IMG/VR virus record: IMGVR_UViG_3300009135_000001 | Location: 1 to 64,000 of that record | DNA length: 64,000 nt | Strand: one strand, 5' to 3' | DNA from: a virus | In this document: positions 42,808 through 50,761 of the stretch, one piece after another | Layout of the letters: each line of letters starts with the position of its first letter | Position numbering within the stretch: the first letter of the stretch is position 1 | Position numbers and translations under genes: made by a program | Notes under the pieces: generated by a model | Told to the model about the DNA's origin: nothing | What the model saw: the letters and a program-made list of their open reading frames with translations, nothing else | Databases searched by the model: none

Positions 42808-43645
42808 GCGGCAGCTGGCGGATGATCGCATCGGTTTTAGCGAGCGCCAATCGACAAGCTGTTCCGTTTTCCTTTACGGCTGCTGTATCTATGTTGAATA
42901 GTTGCCCTTTGATTTGTTGGGCGATTGCCATGAGTTTCACGTCGTCGGCGAAGTTCATTGATTCTATTTGATCAACCACTGTGACGAGGTTGTCGTGAAC
43001 TGTCGAACGGAAGACGCGACTTCCTGGATTTGATAGTGTCTGATGAAGCGAGTCGAGGCAGGCAGATGTGCGATTCCATAGGTCACGGGTTGCGTGTGTA
43101 GTGGCGAGTTGAAGCCGCCCTTCAAGGTCAGATTGTAACTCGGATAGTTGCTGTTGGGGGATGTCGACACGGAAGTCTCCTTGGTCAGGGACAGGGGTTA
43201 TGCGGTGTTCGAAGCGGAATTTGCCTCGTACTGCGTACTCGGGTGGGAAGTCCGAAATGTCGAACATGTCGCCTAATCGGTTCCTGGCATATTCAATGTA
43301 AGTTGGATATCCAACGATGAAGTTTTCGAGGGCTGTGTCAAAATCTTGACGGATCTTGCGCATACGAGCAGTGTATGCCGGGATTTTCTTGATTGGAAGT
43401 ATTCGCGTTCCAGACGCCTCGTTCCAGTCCAGGGTATTTGCGTAATGATAGTTGCGGGCTTCATTGACGAGTCGTTGAATGGTTTTGAGGGCATCTTTGT
43501 GTAACAGGTGTTTGTTGAATCGACCAGCGTCTTGGGTTGCACCATGACTTTCGTTGGTTTGACCACTGACTTTCTTGTCGAATTTTTGGAATGCGCACTG
43601 TGATATGTTCAGTGACACGAGGACTGTTTTAGTATTGAGGCTCAT
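42800..43645 (-). CDS. DUF3150-like protein of MoxR/VWA module
   Basis: A 281-residue protein with the features of DUF3150: start SLNISQCAFQKFDKKVSGQ, then NKHLLHKDALKTIQRLVNEA, NTLDWNEASGTRILPIK, and FRVDIPQQQLSELQSDLEGR. Proteins of this family are usually encoded with MoxR ATPases and VWA proteins in phages. Role unknown; perhaps the substrate adaptor of the ATPase. Confidence 0.65.
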   Translation of the reverse strand: MSLNTKTVLVSLNISQCAFQKFDKKVSGQTNESHGATQDAGRFNKHLLHKDALKTIQRLVNEARNYHYANTLDWNEASGTRILPIKKIPAYTARMRKIRQDFDTALENFIVGYPTYIEYARNRLGDMFDISDFPPEYAVRGKFRFEHRITPVPDQGDFRVDIPQQQLSELQSDLEGRLQLATTHATRDLWNRTSACLDSLHQTLSNPGSRVFRSTVHDNLVTVVDQIESMNFADDVKLMAIAQQIKGQLFNIDTAAVKENGTACRLALAKTDAIIRQLPHE

Positions 43646-43654
43646 ATTTTTCTC

Positions 43655-44272
43655 CTAGTTGTTAAAGAATTTTGCTCCTAGTAAGCGAGCTTTTGCTATC
43701 GCTGTGCTTGTTCCCGGTTTTGTTTCAATCGGGACGATAGGTTCTGGATTCTTTCTGCGTTCTGCTGATGCTTTCCGTAAGGCTTTTTCGTGGGCTAAGG
43801 CATCTATTACTTGTTGTTGGTTGCCTATGTGCGGGTGGTCCCTGATTAATTCTTGAAGCGAAGTGTAGTGTCGGTATAGTCTGCGGAGTGAGTGATCGCA
43901 TTCTTGTTTTAAAGCTCTTACTTCAACGTCATGCCGTACGAAATTTGAGTTCTTGGAGGCTCTGAGCTCCATCTGACAATCGTCGCCTTCGATTGTGAGG
44001 TGTTGTGATATTGTGATTTTCCCGCGTTTCATGTGTGCTATAGGACGTGGTAGTTTTATTTCTTCGTCGTTAAGGTGGCTGTAGATTTCGTTTACTTGAT
44101 CAAGTGAATCCTTTTTATGGGCTGGGGTTGAAACGTATGGGTTGGAGTTGACGATTGCGTGGTAAATTTCGTCGGCTGTTGGGTGTTTTGGTTTTGCAGT
44201 TGTTGGGTTCCAGGTATGGCTTGCTACCTCTTCGTTAATGATTCGATGGCGTAGTTGGTCACTTAGTTTCAT
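43655..44272 (-). CDS. MoxR-module protein, unknown (205 residues)
   Basis: Not recognised. A 205-residue, helix-rich charged protein with many histidines (IYHAIVNSNPY, LRRLYRHYTSLQELIR). Located between the DUF3150 and MoxR genes, so probably part of the module. Confidence 0.5.
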   Translation of the reverse strand: MKLSDQLRHRIINEEVASHTWNPTTAKPKHPTADEIYHAIVNSNPYVSTPAHKKDSLDQVNEIYSHLNDEEIKLPRPIAHMKRGKITISQHLTIEGDDCQMELRASKNSNFVRHDVEVRALKQECDHSLRRLYRHYTSLQELIRDHPHIGNQQQVIDALAHEKALRKASAERRKNPEPIVPIETKPGTSTAIAKARLLGAKFFNN

Positions 44273-44723
44273 TGGGTATAAACCTCTTGATTTCTGGTAA
44301 GCGCTGCAAAGCTTTTTCTACGGTTGTTTCCCTTAGCGCTATTTCTGCACCCCTTAGGAGAGCATTAGCGGCTTCATCCATTTCGTCTCTCCGTTTGAAA
44401 TAGTTGTAGATTGCTTCGGGCACGTCGTCGGGACTGGTTTCGATGGTTAAGTAATAAGAATTTTGGTCGTCGCTTATTCGGAGAACTCCGTACGCTTCGT
44501 TCGGCAATTCTAACCTGAATGATCCTACGTTTGTTATCCGTACGTTAGCGTGGCTCCACGAACATTCATAGAAAAACTTGTGAATGGATGGGTCCATTTT
44601 GAGATGGTCGGCGAGATGTAAGCAAGTCTGCCAATCAGGAACCGAAAGCCGTTCCTTGGCTTCGTTGAAAAAGTTCCTGATGTTAACGCGAACCGTGCGC
44701 CGTATTTTTTCGTTTGTTCTCAC
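44259..44723 (-). CDS. MoxR-coupled protein, unknown
   Basis: A GTG at 44723 overlaps the MoxR stop (GTGA), giving 154 residues; an ATG at 44753 would start inside the MoxR gene. The protein has a central beta part (NVRITNVGSFRLEL, YYLTIETSPDD) and helices at the end. Function unknown. Confidence 0.5.
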   Translation of the reverse strand: MRTNEKIRRTVRVNIRNFFNEAKERLSVPDWQTCLHLADHLKMDPSIHKFFYECSWSHANVRITNVGSFRLELPNEAYGVLRISDDQNSYYLTIETSPDDVPEAIYNYFKRRDEMDEAANALLRGAEIALRETTVEKALQRLPEIKRFIPNETK

Positions 44724-45709
44724 AATAGGATGTCCGTGTTGTCGGCGATCCACTCGGCCATTTCCTTGGTCTCAAGAAGATCTGGTGAACGTTGGATGGT
44801 CATCTTGACCGTCGGTACCTGGAATTCATCAGGCATACGGCGCAGATATTCGTTGACCTTCGGAATGTTCTTGTCGGTCATGTGCTCTGAAAGCATACCT
44901 GCGGTAGCGTAAAGTGATGCTGGCTCTGATGGCATTGGAGTGCCTTTCGGGTCTTTTTCGATAGACTCGATGTCGGGCAGATCACGATAGATACGAATGT
45001 ATGACATGAATTCGCCTGCTGCTGCCTCACCCACTGTGGCAATTAACATTTCGTATTCCAGGTCAGGTGTTGCAGAGTTCAGGATGCGAGATGCATAGGC
45101 CCAAGTACGAGGTGTAGCGAACTGACGTGCGTCGGATGCAGCGTGGTCTTCTTCGTGCAACATTTCAGGACGAAAGCGCATGAAAGAGATAATTTCAGGA
45201 CGTACGTTGTTGCTGTTCGCCCAGTCAACCCAGTCTTGAAGTTGGGGTTCGAAATCGATGTGGATCAGCCTGTTGTTCAGTGCTGATGACATCTTGTTGG
45301 CGAGGGCACGATCTTTCGCACGGTTGCCTGCGCAGATGATACGCCATCCTTCGGGCAGTGTGTAGTCACCCACTTTGCGATCGAGGATCAGTTGGTAGGC
45401 AGCTGCTTGTACTGCATGAGAGGCCTGGTTGATTTCATCAAAGAAGATAACACCTTCAGGCTCAACATCGGGGTTGGGTAAGAAATGCGGGACGTTCCAT
45501 ACTGTGTAGCCATCGACACATGACGGGATGCCACGGATGTCAACGGGGTCCATTTGAGACAGACGTACGTCTCGGACAGGGAAGGATTTGCCAGCGGCGA
45601 CTTGGAAAACGACTTCGGATTTACCGACGCCTGGGGCTCCCCATATCATTACGGGGATATCGGCATCAATACCGATGTTGATAGCTGCTTCAGCTTTTGA
45701 CGGATTCAT
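44720..45709 (-). CDS. MoxR-type AAA+ ATPase
   Basis: A 329-residue ATPase with Walker A GAPGVGKS (24-31), Walker B VIFFDEIN (about 85-92), sensor 1 region ICAGNRAKDRA and an arginine-rich lid. MoxR ATPases act with VWA proteins to remodel or insert metal into protein complexes. Here the VWA partner is at 40229. It heads a leftward set of eight genes ending at 40229. Confidence 0.85.
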   Translation of the reverse strand: MNPSKAEAAINIGIDADIPVMIWGAPGVGKSEVVFQVAAGKSFPVRDVRLSQMDPVDIRGIPSCVDGYTVWNVPHFLPNPDVEPEGVIFFDEINQASHAVQAAAYQLILDRKVGDYTLPEGWRIICAGNRAKDRALANKMSSALNNRLIHIDFEPQLQDWVDWANSNNVRPEIISFMRFRPEMLHEEDHAASDARQFATPRTWAYASRILNSATPDLEYEMLIATVGEAAAGEFMSYIRIYRDLPDIESIEKDPKGTPMPSEPASLYATAGMLSEHMTDKNIPKVNEYLRRMPDEFQVPTVKMTIQRSPDLLETKEMAEWIADNTDILL

Positions 45710-45718
45710 ATTTTGCTC

Positions 45719-46066
45719 CTAGTGGATGGTTGTGTCAGGTGGTGTTTTCTTGAGTTCTCCGGAATCACCGTCGACTTCATGTACACCTTCTGGTTCGTCG
45801 CCTTTGTGAACTTTTTCAAGTATTTCAGGCAACTGCTCCAGAGTTTTCTCAATGATGTGAGGTATTTGGTCGGTTGCGTTCAAGGAGGTGGTTATAACGA
45901 TAACGCCTTCGCCTGGTTGAGTCAGGATCATTGCGTTGGATTGATCAGTCTCAGCGTAAAGCTGGCATATGACTGAGGAAAGGATTGCGATACCTTTTTC
46001 TGGTCCCATGGATTCCATGATAGACGCAGTAAGTGCATCGATGGTTTCTACATCTTGCTTACTCAT
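45719..46066 (-). CDS. Hypothetical acidic protein (115 residues)
   Basis: I choose ATG at 46066 with a GGAG 5 bases upstream; ATG at 46102 lies in the terminator region. A 115-residue acidic protein of beta/helix composition (MILTQPGEGVIVITTSLNA). Function unknown. Starts 19 bases below the terminator at 46085. Confidence 0.55.
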   Translation of the reverse strand: MSKQDVETIDALTASIMESMGPEKGIAILSSVICQLYAETDQSNAMILTQPGEGVIVITTSLNATDQIPHIIEKTLEQLPEILEKVHKGDEPEGVHEVDGDSGELKKTPPDTTIH

Positions 46067-46084
46067 AATTTTCTCCGGTTGAAT

Positions 46085-46117
46085 AAAAAACGCCCACGAC
46101 AAGGTTCTGCGTGGGCG
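46085..46117 (-). terminator. Rho-independent terminator
   Basis: Reading minus strand: CGCCCACG, loop, CGTGGGCG, then TTTTTT. An 8-bp GC stem followed by a run of T. It ends transcription coming from the leftward genes above (46151 and beyond), so the block below (46066 down) probably has its own promoter or is reached by readthrough. Confidence 0.8.
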
Positions 46118-46150
46118 AAAGAAAGCCAGGAAAGAGGAGGGAGGAGTTTC

Positions 46151-46504
46151 CTAGCTTTTATGCTTGTCGATAATTTTTGTCAGGTCTGAAACAGCAGCGC
46201 CTAATTCGTCGGCTAGGAGTTCATCAACGACTCCTTTGAAGTTATTAGGTTCGTACTTTTTGATCAGCTTTTCGATAATGCTGGTAGCTACTTTTTCTTG
46301 TGTTTTCATCAGTTCAAAAGTCATGAAACCTTTTTGAAACCACCTGTAAGCAACCCAGACGTGGAAGCTTGCTAGTATTCCCATGAGGCTGAAGGCAACG
46401 TCAGCGCGATTGATCGCGTTTAAGTCAATACTTACTGCGTACATGATAGCGATGGCGGTGACCAGGATCATAGGGCCAACAAATAGTTTCAGTGAGGTTT
46501 TCAT
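46151..46504 (-). CDS. Membrane protein, two segments
   Basis: A 117-residue protein with two membrane segments (about 5-26 and 34-55, such as LVTAIAIMYAVSI and LMGILASFHVWVAY) and a C-terminal helical cytoplasmic part. Function unknown. It is the last gene before the terminator. Confidence 0.55.
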   Translation of the reverse strand: MKTSLKLFVGPMILVTAIAIMYAVSIDLNAINRADVAFSLMGILASFHVWVAYRWFQKGFMTFELMKTQEKVATSIIEKLIKKYEPNNFKGVVDELLADELGAAVSDLTKIIDKHKS

Positions 46505-46508
46505 AATT

Positions 46509-47066
46509 TTATCCGTGTAGTTGATGATAGCAGTGCTGCACCATTATAGCTTGTTTAATAGCATCATCTCTTGCATCGTGCGCTGTACCGGCCTCGACAT
46601 TGGGCATGGGGTCGTCGGGGTAGGCAAGCTCGATAGTTGTTCTGAGAGACCGGTGCTGATGGTAAGCAAAAGGCGAACCATCACTAATTGACTTAAGAGC
46701 ATCATTGAGAATGACAATATCAAAATCAGGGTCGTTTGCATAATATCTATCCGCAGTTTTGCTTTCAAGCCACATTCTATATTTCAGAAGGGCGGTGTTT
46801 AAAGGCATCAGTGGATCGCGGAAGAGCGATTTCTGGGCGTCTTTTGATTGTTTCAGCCACCACGCGATGGTACTGGCGGACATCGTTCTGCCAAACTTTT
46901 CGTTTGACTCTAGTGATATATTTACGTTGAATGAATTCGAATCGTCAAAGTCCGTGTGTTCGTTTTTACCTGCTACGTCGAAATGTACTGCGCCGATCGA
47001 TACGATGGCTGCGGTTGGTACTATGTCCATCGTCTCGATGTCCACCATTATTGCTGGTCGTTTCAT
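46509..47066 (-). CDS. 3'-5' exonuclease, DEDD family
   Basis: A 185-residue protein with AIMVDIET (DEDD motif I), DPDFDIVILNDAL (motif II) and AHDARDDAIKQA (motif III with D and the H-x4-D of DEDDh). It resembles phage exonucleases of the DexA/RNase T group that degrade DNA or RNA ends. A terminal ATGA-type overlap connects it to the next gene. Confidence 0.75.
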   Translation of the reverse strand: MKRPAIMVDIETMDIVPTAAIVSIGAVHFDVAGKNEHTDFDDSNSFNVNISLESNEKFGRTMSASTIAWWLKQSKDAQKSLFRDPLMPLNTALLKYRMWLESKTADRYYANDPDFDIVILNDALKSISDGSPFAYHQHRSLRTTIELAYPDDPMPNVEAGTAHDARDDAIKQAIMVQHCYHQLHG

Positions 47067-47302
47067 GCGTTGTTGGATTCCAATATGCGGCGTTTACCTA
47101 GGAGCTCGTCGGCTTGTTTCTTGAAGAAGTCCCAGTCTTTAGCCAGAATTAATACTTTAGCACTTCCTTGGCCTATAGCCAAGCGTAGTTGGCCATGTAC
47201 CATGCTTGCTGCAATAGCTGTGTGCTTTATTTCATCGGTGCCGACACTGTGTTCAACTGAGTGACCCACTACCCGAGGAGCGATTATTGCTTTACTTTTC
47301 AC
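47063..47302 (-). CDS. Hypothetical protein with DWDF-KKQ-DEL motif
   Basis: A 79-residue protein ending in DWDFFKKQADELLGKRRIL. The gene at 47642 ends with nearly the same motif (DWDFIKKQIDELIGKKRLL), so the two are paralogues. Function unknown. Confidence 0.5.
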   Translation of the reverse strand: MKSKAIIAPRVVGHSVEHSVGTDEIKHTAIAASMVHGQLRLAIGQGSAKVLILAKDWDFFKKQADELLGKRRILESNNA

Positions 47303-47520
47303 GGGGTGGTTCGTGCTGGATGTTGTGCGCCTTCGAAGTCGATGTGAACGAGGTTACAGTCGTGACGACGGCACCAAATCTGTAGGCCTTTCTCACTGAA
47401 TCCGAACTCCAGGTCAGCCCATTCCGCTGGAGAAACTCCGTCAGGGAGTTCTTTGAGGCACATCCCGCAGTGCATGTAGGATACGATTTCATTGGGTTCT
47501 TTTTCTGCTGGTTCGCTCAT
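47299..47520 (-). CDS. Small zinc-binding-type protein
   Basis: A 73-residue protein with MHCGMCLKELPDG and a second pair WCRRHDCN, giving four potential zinc ligands. Similar small zinc proteins are common in phages. Function unknown. Confidence 0.55.
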   Translation of the reverse strand: MSEPAEKEPNEIVSYMHCGMCLKELPDGVSPAEWADLEFGFSEKGLQIWCRRHDCNLVHIDFEGAQHPARTTP

Positions 47521-47645
47521 GAGAATAGTCCTGTTATGTGTTTGGCGATCAGTTTGATTCCTTCACGCATTTGAATGTAGTTGACGAGGAAGTACCAGAC
47601 CATTAGACCGTATACGAGCCAAGTGGGAATTGTGATTGTGATCAT
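47517..47645 (-). CDS. Small membrane protein (42 residues)
   Basis: A 42-residue ORF: ATG at 47645 overlaps the upstream stop by ATGA and its own TGA overlaps the ATG of the zinc protein gene. It codes for a single membrane segment (IPTWLVYGLMVWYFLVNYI) and a short basic tail. Coupling on both sides supports a real gene. Confidence 0.55.
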   Translation of the reverse strand: MITITIPTWLVYGLMVWYFLVNYIQMREGIKLIAKHITGLFS

Positions 47646-47908
47646 TTGAGCAGTCTCTTTTTGCCGATTAGTTCGTCGATTTGTTTCTTGATGAAGTCCC
47701 AGTCATCGGTGAAAAACGTAAGCTGGTTTTTTGCGTCCTTGTTTTGCGCAAGGGATACATACTGTCGGCCCTCTTGGTTATCAGAGACGTGAATAAGTGT
47801 CCGCGACTGTGTCGGATTAGGCGTGTCCCTGTGCTGGATACTAACGCCGGTGATGTGCGTCGGAGTTTCATTTGGCGCTTTTTCGGCCATTTTTTGTGCT
47901 GTGTTCAT
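47642..47908 (-). CDS. Hypothetical protein with DWDF-KKQ-DEL motif
   Basis: ATG at 47908 with AGGAAAA about 4 bases upstream gives 88 residues. C-terminal DWDFIKKQIDELIGKKRLLK makes it a paralogue of the 47063 gene. Function unknown. Overlaps the HNH gene by 41 bases. Confidence 0.5.
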   Translation of the reverse strand: MNTAQKMAEKAPNETPTHITGVSIQHRDTPNPTQSRTLIHVSDNQEGRQYVSLAQNKDAKNQLTFFTDDWDFIKKQIDELIGKKRLLK

Positions 47909-48272
47909 GATTTTTTCCTGTGTGGTAATCGTTGATACCGTAGAGTTCCCATTCAAAATGGATTTCACGGTGACAGTTGGCGCAGAGAAGATCGCATTTG
48001 TCCAACTCCGCTTGAAGTGAGGTATATGATTTTCCAAGCGACGTTCCAATGCTGAAGCTTTTCTCCGAGGGCACGCGATGATGAAACTCCAGTGATGTTA
48101 TGCATTTCTTGTATGCACATATCGCGCATTTCCCACCCAGGTATTCCACGGCCCATATCTTTTTCTTTTTCCGATGTCTGGTTACCGCTTCTTGATTGCA
48201 TTTTCTGCATCTCCAACGATTGTCATTGAACATATGGTCGGTGAAACCGTGTGTCGTGCACTTTTCTTTCAT
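47868..48272 (-). CDS. HNH endonuclease
   Basis: I choose ATG at 48272 (134 residues). The HNH fold is recognised by KCAICAYKKC, LEFHHRVPSEK and LLCANCHREIHFE: two CxxC zinc pairs, the H-H and N-H residues. A free-standing HNH nuclease of the homing endonuclease type. It lies in a region of small genes and overlaps both neighbours. Confidence 0.75.
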   Translation of the reverse strand: MKEKCTTHGFTDHMFNDNRWRCRKCNQEAVTRHRKKKKIWAVEYLGGKCAICAYKKCITSLEFHHRVPSEKSFSIGTSLGKSYTSLQAELDKCDLLCANCHREIHFEWELYGINDYHTGKNHEHSTKNGRKSAK

Positions 48273-48537
48273 AGAGATTTTCTTCCTGCATCCATCGCTG
48301 CCAATTTTTGTAATACCAGATGTTGAACATCCAGGCCCCACTTTTCTTTTGCCACATGATCGGGTAACTGCGCGTGTCGTGACCTTCCGGTAAGAACCAT
48401 GTACCGTCCTCTTGGCGGAATCCTGCCAAGCGCAAAGTGCTACGTACTACGTCTACGCGGTCGGGTCGCACTCGTGCGTTGTGGCCTCGGTTAAGTAGCG
48501 CTTGTTTGACGTATAGCAGGTTATCTTCCATGCTCAT
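48223..48537 (-). CDS. Hypothetical protein (104 residues)
   Basis: Not recognised. A 104-residue protein with a helix start and aromatic stretch (MFNIWYYKNWQRWMQEENLY). Overlaps the HNH gene by 50 bases and the upstream gene by 4. Confidence 0.45.
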   Translation of the reverse strand: MSMEDNLLYVKQALLNRGHNARVRPDRVDVVRSTLRLAGFRQEDGTWFLPEGHDTRSYPIMWQKKSGAWMFNIWYYKNWQRWMQEENLYERKVHDTRFHRPYVQ

Positions 48538-48713
48538 TGTGTTGCTTGATATACTGCTTCAGCCATGGCAACTGAGATGTTAGGGATGTCGATGTAAGCG
48601 ACTTCACAGCCCGCATTTTCCAGGTCAGCTTTGTGCTTAAGGGCGTTGACGGCGGTATTGAAAAATTCAATGGTTTTTTCTTTGCAGTCGATGTCATAGA
48701 CGATGATAGCCAT
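48534..48713 (-). CDS. Hypothetical protein (59 residues)
   Basis: ATG at 48713 overlaps the stop of the upstream gene by TAATG. A 59-residue beta/helix protein (IIVYDIDCKEKTIEFFN). Function unknown. Confidence 0.5.
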   Translation of the reverse strand: MAIIVYDIDCKEKTIEFFNTAVNALKHKADLENAGCEVAYIDIPNISVAMAEAVYQATQ

Positions 48714-49213
48714 TAGTTGTCGAACCAGTAGACCATACGAATGTGGTCCATGTTTTGGGCGTCGATGATGTGGTTCCATTTGAGTTTGCGTTGGATGTGG
48801 GCATCAAGTGCGTTGTGCATTTCAGTAAGTGGTGAGTCTGCTCCGCGAAGTACGCGGTACTGTGCCGCCATGTGGCGAAACTCTGTGGCGGTACACCAGT
48901 TGGGTGAGTGTGCGTCGCAATCCCAGCGTTTGAATTCTGCTGTGATTTCAGGGCAACTGTCTTGTGGAAATCCTTTTTTTACGATGTAGGGGCCAGGTGC
49001 TTCGCCGCGTACTCCATCTGATAGAATGGAGAATTTTTCGTACCATCGGTTGTCGTCGAATTCTACAACTATGAATCGTTCGCCGTCGTATTCTTCGTCG
49101 CCGAGTTTGGTGTCGGGAATGAAGTAGTCGTTCTTTTCATAGAAGTCGAATGTTTCCCAGCGTTGTTTGTTCTCGTTGTATTTTTCGAGAAAGATGTGTA
49201 TATCGCATCCCAT
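48713..49213 (-). CDS. Conserved phage protein, MGCDIH family
   Basis: A 166-residue protein that begins MGCDIHIFLEKYNENK, a start found in many phage proteins of unknown function. Further conserved elements are NWCTATEFRHM and HIRMVYWFDN. Role unknown. Confidence 0.65.
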   Translation of the reverse strand: MGCDIHIFLEKYNENKQRWETFDFYEKNDYFIPDTKLGDEEYDGERFIVVEFDDNRWYEKFSILSDGVRGEAPGPYIVKKGFPQDSCPEITAEFKRWDCDAHSPNWCTATEFRHMAAQYRVLRGADSPLTEMHNALDAHIQRKLKWNHIIDAQNMDHIRMVYWFDN

Positions 49214-49238
49214 AATATTTTCTCCTCAGAATAAAAAT

Positions 49239-49331
49239 TGAACGGCCTGGACTCGAACCAGGGTCTTCTCACTCCAGGCACTTTATTACCCTTCACTGCG
49301 CAGACGTGTTTCCCGCTTACACCACCGCTAT
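49239..49331 (-). tRNA. tRNA-like element, class II size, anticodon not resolved
   Basis: Minus strand. A T arm CCTGG-TTCGAGT-CCAGG is perfect, the D stem GTGT/ACAC is 4 bp, and 5 of 7 acceptor pairs form (5' AGCGG with 3' CCGTT). The total length of 93 bases suits a tRNA with a long variable arm (Leu or Ser). I could not find an anticodon stem with a standard 7-base loop. It may be degenerate, or have an unusual central domain. There is no encoded CCA (the discriminator is followed by TTT). Confidence 0.4.
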
Positions 49332-49382
49332 TTGGGCTACGGGCCCGTACGAGCTAACGCCCATTATGGCGCGCCCGCACTT

Positions 49383-49607
49383 TCATTTGGTGGGGTGTCT
49401 GCTCAAGCTGTCTTTCAGGTAAGTGACTTGGCGGGCACGCTTTGCTAACGCTTTGTTAGCGCGTTGGACTTCACCCAGGTATATGAGTGACTGAAGGCGA
49501 TAACGATCGGCGAGAACAGCATTTTGAGTTGCCAGGTTCTTGTAATAGCCGAGTTGGCCTTCGTAATTGGGTGTTTCAGGTTTTTCAGTGAGTTCAAGGT
49601 GTTTCAT
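49383..49607 (-). CDS. Hypothetical helical protein (74 residues)
   Basis: A 74-residue protein rich in helix (YKNLATQNAVLADRYRLQSL). Function unknown. Ends 52 bases above the tRNA-like element. Confidence 0.5.
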   Translation of the reverse strand: MKHLELTEKPETPNYEGQLGYYKNLATQNAVLADRYRLQSLIYLGEVQRANKALAKRARQVTYLKDSLSRHPTK

Positions 49608-49609
49608 GA

Positions 49610-49795
49610 TTATTCCTGTAGGTTGTACTTGTTGTAGAGATCAGCTATTTGCTGACGGTGTTGAGATGTGAGAGGTTGGTCAACTTCGATGGAACGAAGG
49701 TAGTCGAGAAGATCTTTGTCAGGATCTGTGATGAATGGTGAGTTGTTGAGAGAGTGGTATATGTGGTTGATTTTGTCGATTTCTTCGATGTTCAT
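49610..49795 (-). CDS. Hypothetical helical protein (61 residues)
   Basis: A 61-residue acidic, helical protein (IDKINHIYHSLNNSPFITDP). Overlaps the upstream gene by four bases. Function unknown. Confidence 0.5.
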   Translation of the reverse strand: MNIEEIDKINHIYHSLNNSPFITDPDKDLLDYLRSIEVDQPLTSQHRQQIADLYNKYNLQE

Positions 49796-50121
49796 TTTTT
49801 GAGACCTCTAAGATATTCTTCAAGTCGCCGTTGTTTAAACACCCATATGTATTCTACGTCGATGGGTGCGGCGGGGTTTTTAACAGCTGATTGTGGATAG
49901 TGCCGCATGCCGTCTTGCCATAGAATTCGTTCGTATGGGTCAGGTTTGTTGGCCCAAAAGACTGTTTCTACTTCTTTGGCGGGTATTTCGAGTGCGTTTT
50001 TACCGTGCTTGCGAACTCCAGGTACTAGCCGGAGTGAGGCGCGTAAGGCTTCCACATGTTTGGGTTTGACGATAGCTAGATGATCGTCTGTTTCTTGGTG
50101 TTTTAGGTATTTCTCAAACAT
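49792..50121 (-). CDS. Hypothetical protein (109 residues)
   Basis: I choose ATG at 50121 (MFEKYLKHQETDDHLAIVKP), which starts just below the tRNA-Asn gene. A 109-residue basic protein. Function unknown. Confidence 0.5.
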   Translation of the reverse strand: MFEKYLKHQETDDHLAIVKPKHVEALRASLRLVPGVRKHGKNALEIPAKEVETVFWANKPDPYERILWQDGMRHYPQSAVKNPAAPIDVEYIWVFKQRRLEEYLRGLKK

Positions 50122-50124
50122 GGT

Positions 50125-50199
50125 TGGCTCCAGAGCTTGGGATCGAACCAAGGACAGCCGACTTAACAGGCCGGGGCTCTACCTCTGAGCTACTCTGGA
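50125..50199 (-). tRNA. tRNA-Asn (GTT)
   Basis: Minus strand cloverleaf with TCCAGAG/CTCTGGA acceptor, GCTC/GAGC D stem, CCGGC/GTCGG anticodon stem with one mismatch-like pair, loop CTGTTAA (anticodon GTT), CTTGG/CCAAG T stem, discriminator G and encoded CCA. A functional-looking tRNA. Confidence 0.85.
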
Positions 50200-50269
50200 T
50201 CGGATTGAATTTGTTCCCCTGAGGACTTAAACCTCTCCCACCGCGAGGACCACAGTGTTTGCAAACTAT

Positions 50270-50737
50270 TTAGCAGAATTTTTCCCACGAAAAGCAGTTA
50301 CTGTTTTCTGGATTGCCACGTCCGCCATCGCCGCCACCAGATGAACCAGCGCCAGAGCCAGAGCCACCAGAGCTACCAGACCCACCGCCGCTTCCACCAG
50401 AGGATGAACCGCCAGAGTTACCACCACCAGAATTGCCGCCACCGCTATTACCGCCGTTGCCATTGCCATTTCCGTTGCCGTTTCCATTGCCGTTACCTCC
50501 GCCGTTGTTCCCACCTTGGGAGCCGCCAGCGTTGCCGTTGTTAGAATCGTTGCCTTGGTTGCCAGGGCCTGAGTTGCCGTGACCATTGCCGCTGTTACCG
50601 CCGCCATGACCATGACCGTTACCTTGACTTCCGCCATTGACACCACCAGCACCGTGGCCGTTGTTGTCGCCTTTGCCAGCTAAGACTGGTTGTGCGCATA
50701 GCAGGAGTGCTACGAACATTGCATATACTAATTTCAT
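50270..50737 (-). CDS. Secreted Gly/Asn/Ser-rich low-complexity protein
   Basis: ATG at 50737 with AGGAG upstream gives 155 residues. A signal peptide (MKLVYAMFVALLLCAQPVLA) is followed by about 125 residues made nearly only of Gly, Asn, Ser and His, then a C-terminal tail NCFSWEKFC. Repeats such as NGNGNG and GGNSGGGNSGG are prominent. Export to the periplasm or outside is predicted; function unknown. It sits between tRNA genes. The plus-strand proline-rich reading frame over it is a shadow. Confidence 0.55.
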   Translation of the reverse strand: MKLVYAMFVALLLCAQPVLAGKGDNNGHGAGGVNGGSQGNGHGHGGGNSGNGHGNSGPGNQGNDSNNGNAGGSQGGNNGGGNGNGNGNGNGNGNGGNSGGGNSGGGNSGGSSSGGSGGGSGSSGGSGSGAGSSGGGDGGRGNPENSNCFSWEKFC

Positions 50738-50761
50738 TGGATTTCTCCTGTTGTGTAAAAT

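Noticed and set aside
50210-50265. Possible sixth minus-strand tRNA just above the Gly-rich gene
   Set aside because: Only a weak T-arm like hairpin (GAGG-TTTAAGT-CCTC) is present; T-loop base C56 is missing and the acceptor does not pair.
50313-50582. Plus-strand proline-rich ORF (89 residues)
   Set aside because: It is the complement of the Gly/Asn repeat gene, so the proline codons are a shadow of glycine codons. No ribosome binding site is seen.
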